Notes under the pieces: model-generated
Seen by the model: the letters and a program-made list of their open reading frames with translations, nothing else
Databases searched by the model: none
Told to the model about the DNA's origin: nothing
Position numbers and translations under genes: made by a program
Shown: positions 16,144 through 21,887 of the stretch, piece by piece
Layout: the number at the start of each line of letters is the position of its first letter
How positions within the stretch are numbered: the first letter of the stretch is position 1
Source of the DNA: DATBHM01 sp963772375
GTDB lineage: Bacteria; Actinomycetota; UBA4738; JACQTL01
Assembly (NCBI GenBank): GCA_963772375.1
Contig: CAVYXG010000001.1
Location: forward strand, 1,178,001-1,242,000
Length of the DNA stretch: 64,000 nt
Direction of reading: 5' to 3'

Positions 16144-16770
16144 ATGAACGCACGGGTGAGCGAGGGAATCGGAGCTGCGGCGGACGACGCCTTCGCTCGT
16201 CGTGTGGGGCCCGGGAACCTCCTCTCCGACGACGCCAGCGCGGTGGCCAACGCCTGTCACGACATGGCCGTGCGGTTCCATCGGGGTGGGCGCCTGGTGG
16301 TGTTCGGCAACGGCGGCGCATCCACCGACGCTCAGCACATCTCCGTCGAGTTCGTCCATCCGGTCATCGTCGGCAAGCGCGCGCTTCCGGCGATGTCGCT
16401 CACGAACGACGTCGCCACCCTCACCGGCATCGCGCAGCGCATGGGCCCGGACGAGGTGTTCGCCCACCAGCTGCGGCACCTCGGGGCCTCGGCGGACATC
16501 GCCTTGGGCATCAGCTGGGACGGCGAGTGCCGGAACGTGCTCCGCGGGCTCGATACGGCGCGCGAGATGGGGATGCTCACGATCGCGCTCGTCGGAGCGG
16601 ACGGCGGGGCGATCGCGAGGGGCGGCGCCGCGGACCATCAGCTCGTCGTGCACACCGACGATCCGTTGGTCGTCAAGGAGGTCCACACCACGATCTACCA
16701 CGTGCTGTGGGAGCTGGTACACGTGTTCTTCGAACAGCCGGGCCTCCTCGGGCCGGAGGTCGTCGGATGA
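16144..16770 (+). CDS. SIS-domain protein, first copy, with altered phosphosugar motif
   Basis: 208-aa sugar-isomerase (SIS) fold protein related to GmhA-type phosphoheptose isomerases. The first phosphosugar loop is kept (FGNGGASTDAQH, residues 54-65), as is LPAMSLTND. The second loop, normally STSGNS, reads ISWDGECRNV (123-132), so the serine-rich phosphate site is lost. The C-terminus has the conserved TTIYHVLWEL. It begins the rightward hyp operon and its TGA overlaps the next ATG (ATGA). SIS proteins annotated as phosphoheptose isomerases are, as far as I recall, usual companions of actinobacterial group 1h hydrogenase maturation genes. No heptose genes are present here, so a role in hydrogenase assembly is more likely than in LPS. 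Confidence 0.85.
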   Translation: MNARVSEGIGAAADDAFARRVGPGNLLSDDASAVANACHDMAVRFHRGGRLVVFGNGGASTDAQHISVEFVHPVIVGKRALPAMSLTNDVATLTGIAQRMGPDEVFAHQLRHLGASADIALGISWDGECRNVLRGLDTAREMGMLTIALVGADGGAIARGGAADHQLVVHTDDPLVVKEVHTTIYHVLWELVHVFFEQPGLLGPEVVG

Positions 16771-17009
16771 CGGCCCGCGAGGTCCCGCTGGCGTCGAGCG
16801 CGTCGGTGCCGCACTGCGACGACGACGTCTGCGTCACCTGTTCCGACGAGGCAGTGCCGGTCCGAATCGTGGAGCTGCTCGACGACGAGCTGGCCCGAGT
16901 CGACACCGGCGTCTCGGTCGAGGAGGTCAGCGTGGCGCTGGTCGACGCGCGGGTCGGCGACACCGTCCTGGTGCACGCCAAGGAGGCCATCGCGGTGGTC
17001 GCGTCGTGA
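16767..17009 (+). CDS. HypC/HupF-like small protein, divergent copy
   Basis: 80-aa protein resembling HypC in its body: VPVRIVELLDDELARVDTG, a GV-like turn, then VGDTVLVHAKEAIAVV, equivalent to GDWVLIHVGFALSKI of true HypC. The invariant N-terminal Met-Cys of HypC, which forms the reactive cysteine after processing, is missing. Instead residues 1-15 are extra and a cluster HCDDDVCVTC (16-25) takes its place. It overlaps the first SIS gene (ATGA) and the second SIS gene (GTGA), so all three are translationally coupled. Probably a chaperone-like partner in hydrogenase maturation; the exact role is unknown. Confidence 0.8.
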   Translation: MTAREVPLASSASVPHCDDDVCVTCSDEAVPVRIVELLDDELARVDTGVSVEEVSVALVDARVGDTVLVHAKEAIAVVAS

Positions 17010-17713
17010 ACGACACCGGACACGAGGGCGACGCCGGCCGGGCGGCTGTGAACGGCGGCGGGATCGAGTCCCTGTACCCGTTCCTCTATTCGGGCACGTC
17101 GGACCTCGAGGCGGTGCTCGAGGACGTCCGTCGTTCCACCGTCGCCAAGGCTCATGAGATCGTCGGCCTCCGCAACGTCGTCCTCGAACGGGAGCGCGAC
17201 CGTCTGGTGGCGTGCGCCGAGGAGATGGCGAGGCGGTTCCGCGCCGGCGGGCGGCTGTTCGCCTTCGGAAACGGCGGTTCGAGCACCGACGCGCAGGACA
17301 TGGTGACGTTGTTCCTGGCCCCTCCGGCCGGCGGTCACCCGCTCCCGGCCGTGTCGCTCACGAGCGACATCGCGGTCGTCACGGCGCTGTCGAACGACGT
17401 CGGGTTCGACGTCGTGTTCGCCCGGCAGCTCGCGGCGTTCGGCCGCAGGGAGGACATCGCGGTCGGCATGTCCACGAGCGGGAACTCCGTGAACCTCGTC
17501 CGAGCCTTCGACGAGGCCGGCCGGCGGGGGCTGCAGACCATCGGCCTCGCCGGCTACGAGGGCGGCGCGATGGCCGAGCTCGACACCGTCGACCAACTCT
17601 TCGTGATCCCGAGCTCCTCCGTGCACCGCATCCAGGAGGCCCAGACCACCGTGTACCACGTGCTGTGGGAGCTCACGCAGCGTGCGCTGGAGGAGGTGGG
17701 CGCCACGGCGTGA
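17006..17713 (+). CDS. SIS-domain protein, second copy, with intact motif
   Basis: 235-aa SIS-fold protein, paralogue of the gene at 16144. Both phosphosugar loops are intact: FGNGGSSTDAQD (residues 87-98) and MSTSGNSVNL (155-164). The end carries TTVYHVLWEL, nearly identical to the first copy. About 30 extra N-terminal residues (YPFLYSGTSDLEAVLEDV) are absent from copy one. GTG at 17006 overlaps the preceding stop. It probably binds or isomerises a phosphosugar in connection with hydrogenase maturation. It could pair with the degenerate copy as a hetero-oligomer, since SIS enzymes share active sites between subunits. Confidence 0.87.
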   Translation: MNDTGHEGDAGRAAVNGGGIESLYPFLYSGTSDLEAVLEDVRRSTVAKAHEIVGLRNVVLERERDRLVACAEEMARRFRAGGRLFAFGNGGSSTDAQDMVTLFLAPPAGGHPLPAVSLTSDIAVVTALSNDVGFDVVFARQLAAFGRREDIAVGMSTSGNSVNLVRAFDEAGRRGLQTIGLAGYEGGAMAELDTVDQLFVIPSSSVHRIQEAQTTVYHVLWELTQRALEEVGATA

Positions 17714-17752
17714 GCGCTCCGACCCGACGGGGAGCAGCGAAAGGAGCGGTGC

Positions 17753-18025
17753 ATGTGTCTCGGCATTCCCGGTGAGGTGGTGGAGATCCTCGCCGACCGC
17801 CCGGACCTCGCGAAGGTGAACGTGAGCGGAGTCAGTCGGAACATCAACATCGGGCTGCTCGAGAACGAGCGGGTCGAACCCGGCGACTGGGTGCTGATCC
17901 ACGTCGGGTTCGCCCTGTCGAAGATCGACGAGGAGGAGGCGGCGGCAACGATGGCATTCCTCGAGGGCGTGGGGCAGGCCTATCAGGACGAGCTCCGGGC
18001 CCTCACGGATTCCAGGATCGAATGA
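17753..18025 (+). CDS. hypC: Hydrogenase maturation factor HypC
   Basis: 90-aa HypC chaperone. It begins with the canonical MCLGIPGEVVEI, in which Cys2 is needed to carry the Fe(CN)2CO group, and continues to GDWVLIHVGFALSKIDEEEA. HypC works with HypD as the scaffold on which the iron of the [NiFe] site receives its cyanide and CO ligands, then delivers it to the large-subunit precursor. ATG at 17753 has a good ribosome site (AAAGGAG, 6-7 nt upstream). It follows the second SIS gene after 39 nt; its TGA overlaps the ATG of a possible 31-codon ORF. Confidence 0.96.
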   Translation: MCLGIPGEVVEILADRPDLAKVNVSGVSRNINIGLLENERVEPGDWVLIHVGFALSKIDEEEAAATMAFLEGVGQAYQDELRALTDSRIE

Positions 18026-18117
18026 GAGAACGGGGGATCCGGGGGGTCGAGAGCGAGGCCGGACGGAGAGAGGAGATCGTCGACGTGAAGCCGAGCGGTA
18101 GCCCCCCGGTCAGATGA
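18022..18117 (+). CDS. Possible 31-aa linking ORF between hypC and hypD
   Basis: An open frame of 31 codons starts with an ATG that overlaps the hypC TGA (ATGA, 18022-18025) and ends with a TGA that overlaps the hypD ATG (ATGA, 18114-18117). It exactly spans the gap between the two genes. The product would be charged (starting MRERGIRGVESE, ending GSPPVR) and resembles nothing I know. hypD lacks a Shine-Dalgarno site, so translation through this frame could couple hypD to hypC. Chance is possible in GC-rich DNA. Confidence 0.35.
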   Translation: MRERGIRGVESEAGRREEIVDVKPSGSPPVR

Positions 18118-19241
18118 GGTTCGTGGACGAGTTCCGCGACCGGGAGTTGGCCCAGGCGCTCGCGGCGCAGATCGCCGCCCTGTGCGAGCCCGGCCGCCAG
18201 TACAAGTTCATGGAGGTGTGCGGCGGGCACACCCACACGATCTACAAGCACGGGCTGGAGGACTACCTGCCGGAGAGCATCCAGCTGGTCCACGGGCCCG
18301 GCTGCCCGGTGTGCGTGATCCCGATGGGCCGGGTCGACGATGCGATCCACATCGCCGAACAGCCCGACGTGATCATGACCTCGTTCGGCGACATGATGCG
18401 TGTCCCCGGCGGGCGCGGGTCCTTCTTCGACTCGAACGCGGCCGGCGCGGACATCCGCATGGTGTACTCGCCCCTCGACTCGCTGAAGATCGCCCGCGAG
18501 AACCCCGACCGGCGCGTGGTGTTCATGGCGATCGGGTTCGAGACGACGGCGCCGTCCACCGCGATGACGATCCTGCGGGCCGCCGCCGAGGGCCTCTCGA
18601 ACTTCTCCGTGTTCTGCAACCACGTAACGATCATCCCGGCGATCAAGGCGATCCTCGACTCGCCGGACATGCGGCTCGACGGGTTCATCGGTCCCGGCCA
18701 CGTCTCCACCGTGATCGGGTGCCGGCCCTACGAGTTCATCGCCCAAGAGCACGGCAAGCCGCTCGTGTGCGCGGGGTTCGAGCCGCTCGACATCCTGACG
18801 TCGATCTCCATGCTGCTGCAGCAGCTCTCGGAGGGACGGTGCGAGGTCGAGAACCAGTACACGCGCGTCGTGCCGTGGGACGGCAACCCCAAGGCGCTGC
18901 AGGTCATCAACCAAACCATGGAGCTCCGGCCGTACTTCGAGTGGCGGGGGCTGGGGTTCATCTCGCACTCCGCGTTGAAGGTGCGCGACGACTACGCGGC
19001 GTTCGACGCCGAGAGGATCTTCGACGTCCCGGGCGTGCGGGTGGCCGATCCGAAGGCCTGCCAGTGCGGCGAGGTGCTGAAGGGCGTCATCAAGCCGTGG
19101 GAGTGCAAGGTGTTCGGGACCGCCTGCACGCCCGAGACGCCGATCGGGACGTGCATGGTCTCCCCCGAGGGTGCGTGCGCCGCGTACTACAACTTCGGCC
19201 GGTTCACCCGCGAGCGTGTGAAAGCAGCGACGCGGACATGA
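18114..19241 (+). CDS. hypD: Hydrogenase maturation protein HypD
   Basis: 375-aa iron-sulfur protein that with HypC assembles the Fe(CN)2CO unit. The full set of HypD motifs is visible: MEVCGGHTH (residues about 33-41), HGPGCPVCV, IGFETTAP, CNHVTIIPA, GPGHVSTVIG, and the C-terminal [4Fe-4S] region CQCGEVLKG...ECKVFGTACTPETPIGTCMVS. Length is normal. The start overlaps the small ORF above and the stop overlaps the hypE ATG (ATGA). No Shine-Dalgarno sequence precedes it, which fits translational coupling. Confidence 0.97.
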   Translation: MRFVDEFRDRELAQALAAQIAALCEPGRQYKFMEVCGGHTHTIYKHGLEDYLPESIQLVHGPGCPVCVIPMGRVDDAIHIAEQPDVIMTSFGDMMRVPGGRGSFFDSNAAGADIRMVYSPLDSLKIARENPDRRVVFMAIGFETTAPSTAMTILRAAAEGLSNFSVFCNHVTIIPAIKAILDSPDMRLDGFIGPGHVSTVIGCRPYEFIAQEHGKPLVCAGFEPLDILTSISMLLQQLSEGRCEVENQYTRVVPWDGNPKALQVINQTMELRPYFEWRGLGFISHSALKVRDDYAAFDAERIFDVPGVRVADPKACQCGEVLKGVIKPWECKVFGTACTPETPIGTCMVSPEGACAAYYNFGRFTRERVKAATRT

Positions 19242-20428
19242 CGGACCAGTCGACCGAGGACAGGGGCACGGTCACCGCGGGCTGGGCGGCGAAGGCGGTC
19301 GCGGAAGCTTCGGAGGACGACGAGATCGGGCACGACGAGGCCGTGTACGCGTCGCTCTCGCGCGAGGAGCAGGTGCTGTACCGGATCGACCGGGCCCGGC
19401 GGCGCCGCGCGAAGATCAAGGAGGAACGCGTCACGCTCGCCCACGGCTCGGGCGGCAAGGCGACGCACACGCTGATCGAGGCGATGTTCCTCGAGCTGTT
19501 TCGCAACCCCCTGCTCGAGCCGCTCGAGGACCAGGCCGTCTTCGACGTCGCCGGAGCGCGGCTGGCGCTGACGACCGACTCGTTCGTGGTGTCACCGCTG
19601 TTCTTCCCGGGCGGGGACATCGGCGACCTCGCGGTGAACGGCACCGTGAACGACCTCGCCGTGTCGGGTGCGCGGCCCCTGTACCTCACGGCCGGGTTCA
19701 TCCTCGAGGAGGGGTTCCCGATCGCGAACCTCCAGCGGGTCGTGGAGTCGATGGCCCGGGCGGCCGCGACGGCCGGCGTGCAGATCGTCACCGGCGACAC
19801 CAAGGTCGTGCAACGGGGGAAGGCCGACGGCGTCTACATCAACACCACGGGCGTCGGCGTGCTGGAGCGGGACGTCACGCTCTCGGCGGCGAACGCCCGG
19901 CCGGGCGACGCCGTGCTGGTCAGCGGACCGATCGGCGACCACGGCGTGACGATCATGCTGGCGCGCGGCGAGCTCGACATCGAGGCGGACCTGGAGTCGG
20001 ACACCGCTCCGTTGCACGGCGTCATCGCCGCCCTGCTCGATGCCGTGCCGGACGGCGTGCGGTGCATGCGCGACGCGACGCGCGGCGGCGTGGCAACCAT
20101 CTGCAACGAGGTGGCGAAGGCGTCGAACGTCGCCGTCGTCATCGAGGAGAACGCGATCCCTGTGCGAGCCGAGGTTCGCGGCGCGTCGGAGATCCTCGGG
20201 ATCGATCCACTGTACGTCGCGTGCGAGGGGCGGTTCGTCGCGGTCGTCGACGGCGAACAGGCGGAGACCGCGCTGGCGGCGCTGCGGTCGCACCCGCTCG
20301 GGGAGGGCGCCGCGATCGTCGGCCGCGTCAGGGACGACCCGCCGTCGCTGGTGCTGCTCAAGACGGACTTCGGCGGGACCCGGATTGTCGACATGCTGAT
20401 CGGCGACCCGCTTCCCCGGATCTGCTGA
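19238..20428 (+). CDS. hypE: Hydrogenase maturation protein HypE with N-terminal extension
   Basis: 396-aa HypE (AIR-synthase/PurM fold) that dehydrates the thiocarboxamide on its C-terminal cysteine to thiocyanate, the cyanide donor. The chain ends in PRIC, the required terminal cysteine. Core motifs are LAHGSGGKATHTLI (from residue 67), TTDSFVVSPLFFPGGDIG, VNGTVNDLAVSGA, VTGDTKVV and MRDATRGGVATICNE. An extra 62 or so residues precede the core, acidic then arginine-rich (RIDRARRRRAKIKEERV); canonical HypE begins close to AHGSGG. The start is fixed by the ATGA overlap with hypD. Confidence 0.95.
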   Translation: MTDQSTEDRGTVTAGWAAKAVAEASEDDEIGHDEAVYASLSREEQVLYRIDRARRRRAKIKEERVTLAHGSGGKATHTLIEAMFLELFRNPLLEPLEDQAVFDVAGARLALTTDSFVVSPLFFPGGDIGDLAVNGTVNDLAVSGARPLYLTAGFILEEGFPIANLQRVVESMARAAATAGVQIVTGDTKVVQRGKADGVYINTTGVGVLERDVTLSAANARPGDAVLVSGPIGDHGVTIMLARGELDIEADLESDTAPLHGVIAALLDAVPDGVRCMRDATRGGVATICNEVAKASNVAVVIEENAIPVRAEVRGASEILGIDPLYVACEGRFVAVVDGEQAETALAALRSHPLGEGAAIVGRVRDDPPSLVLLKTDFGGTRIVDMLIGDPLPRIC

Positions 20429-20438
20429 GCCGCTTCGG

Positions 20439-21875
20439 ATGGCCGGGCCCGTGCGTGACCACGAGTACGACGCCGTCGTGGTGGGCGGTGGCCCGAACGG
20501 GCTGGCCGCGGCGGTGCGCATGGCGCAAGCCGGCCGGTCGGTGCTGGTCCTCGAGCGGTCGCGCCAGCTCGGGGGCGGGAGTCGCTCGGGAGCGCTGACG
20601 CTCCCCGGATTCGTGCACGACATCTGTTCGTCGGTCCACCCGTTCGCGGCGGCGTCGCCCTTCTTCCGTGGGCTCCCGCTCGGTGACCATGGGCTGGCGT
20701 TCGTTCATCCGGCCGCGCCGCTGGCGCATCCGCTGGACGACGGGACGGCCGTGGTCCTGCGCCGTTCGCTCGACGACACCGCCGCCGACCTCGGCGCCGA
20801 CGGTCGGGCCTGGCGGCGGCTGCTCGGGCCGTTCGTCGGCCGCTTCGACGACCTCGCCGAGCAGGTGCTCGGACCGCTCCGCCCTCCTCGACACCCCGTG
20901 CTGATGACTCGCTTCGCGCTGCACGCGACCCGGTCGGCTCGGTCGGTCGCCCGTGGGCTGTTTCGGGGCGACAGGGCCCGGGCGCTGTTCGCGGGGCTGT
21001 CGGCGCACTCGGGGCTGGCGCTCGACGAGCCGCTCACCGCGGGGTTCGGGCTGGTCCTGGGCGCGGCGGGGCACGCCGTCGGATGGCCGCTCGTCGCTGG
21101 GGGCTCCGGCGCCATCCCCCGAGCGCTGACGTCGCTGCTGAGGTCGCTGGGGGGCGAGGTCCGAACCGGCGCGTGGGTTCGTTCGTGGGACGACCTGCCG
21201 CCCGCCGCCCAGTACCTGTTCGATGTCTCCCCGTCGGCGCTGGCGGACATCGCCGGCGAGCGCCTCCCGGAGAGCTATCGCGAGCGCCTGCGGCGGTTCC
21301 GCCACGGGCCGGGGGTGTTCAAGCTCGACTACGCAATGGACGGACCCCTGCCGTGGCGGGCCCCCGAATGCGCCGATGCGGGGACCGTCCACCTCGGTGG
21401 GACGCTCGCGGAGGTAGTGATGTCGGAGTCCGCGGTCGCCGCCGGCGAGCACCCCGAGCGCCCGTTCGTGCTCCTCGTCCAGGCGAGCGGGTTCGACCCG
21501 TCCCGGGCCCCGGACGGCCGGCACACCGTGTGGGCGTACTGCCACGTCCCCAACGGATCGACCGTGGACATGACCGATCGCATCGAGGACCAGATCGACC
21601 GCTTCGCCCCCGGCTTCCGGGACCTGGTGCTTCGGCGGAAGGTCACCGCACCCGCCGATCTCGAGCGGTACAACCCCAACTACGTCGGCGGGGACATCGC
21701 GGGAGGCGCCCACGGCGGCTTCCAGCTGTTCGCGCGCCCGGCGCCGGCGATCGACCCTTACTCCGCCCCCGCGGACGGCATCTTCCTGTGTTCGTCCTCG
21801 TCCCCGCCCGGAGCCGGGGTGCACGGCATGTGCGGGTTCCACGCGGCCGAGGCGGCCCTGCGCCGGTCGCGCTGA
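20439..21875 (+). CDS. FAD-dependent oxidoreductase (phytoene-desaturase-like)
   Basis: 478-aa flavoprotein of the amine-oxidase/phytoene-desaturase superfamily. The dinucleotide-binding loop VVVGGGPNGLAAAVRMA is at residues 13-29, followed by LVLERSRQLGGGSRSG, the second part of the FAD site. The C-terminal FAD motif is near DGIFLCSSSSPPGAGVHGM. Proteins of this group are often annotated as NAD(P)/FAD-dependent oxidoreductases or carotenoid-type desaturases. It lies 10 nt after hypE on the same strand, so it is probably part of the hyp transcript. No carotenoid genes are nearby. Whether it serves hydrogenase assembly or merely rides along is unclear. Confidence 0.85.
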   Translation: MAGPVRDHEYDAVVVGGGPNGLAAAVRMAQAGRSVLVLERSRQLGGGSRSGALTLPGFVHDICSSVHPFAAASPFFRGLPLGDHGLAFVHPAAPLAHPLDDGTAVVLRRSLDDTAADLGADGRAWRRLLGPFVGRFDDLAEQVLGPLRPPRHPVLMTRFALHATRSARSVARGLFRGDRARALFAGLSAHSGLALDEPLTAGFGLVLGAAGHAVGWPLVAGGSGAIPRALTSLLRSLGGEVRTGAWVRSWDDLPPAAQYLFDVSPSALADIAGERLPESYRERLRRFRHGPGVFKLDYAMDGPLPWRAPECADAGTVHLGGTLAEVVMSESAVAAGEHPERPFVLLVQASGFDPSRAPDGRHTVWAYCHVPNGSTVDMTDRIEDQIDRFAPGFRDLVLRRKVTAPADLERYNPNYVGGDIAGGAHGGFQLFARPAPAIDPYSAPADGIFLCSSSSPPGAGVHGMCGFHAAEAALRRSR

Positions 21876-21880
21876 CCGGC
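21862..21880. terminator. Hairpin at the convergence of the hyp operon and hypF
   Basis: GCCGGTC-GCGCT-GACCGGC has a perfect 7-bp stem and 5-nt loop. It overlaps the stop codon of the oxidoreductase gene and lies 8 nt beyond the end of hypF. It is a likely terminator, with no T tract. Confidence 0.4.
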
Positions 21881-21887
21881 TCGAACG

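Noticed and set aside
16144..17713. SIS genes as gmhA for LPS heptose synthesis
   Set aside because: No other heptose or LPS genes are present, the cell is probably Gram-positive, and the genes are coupled to hyp genes.
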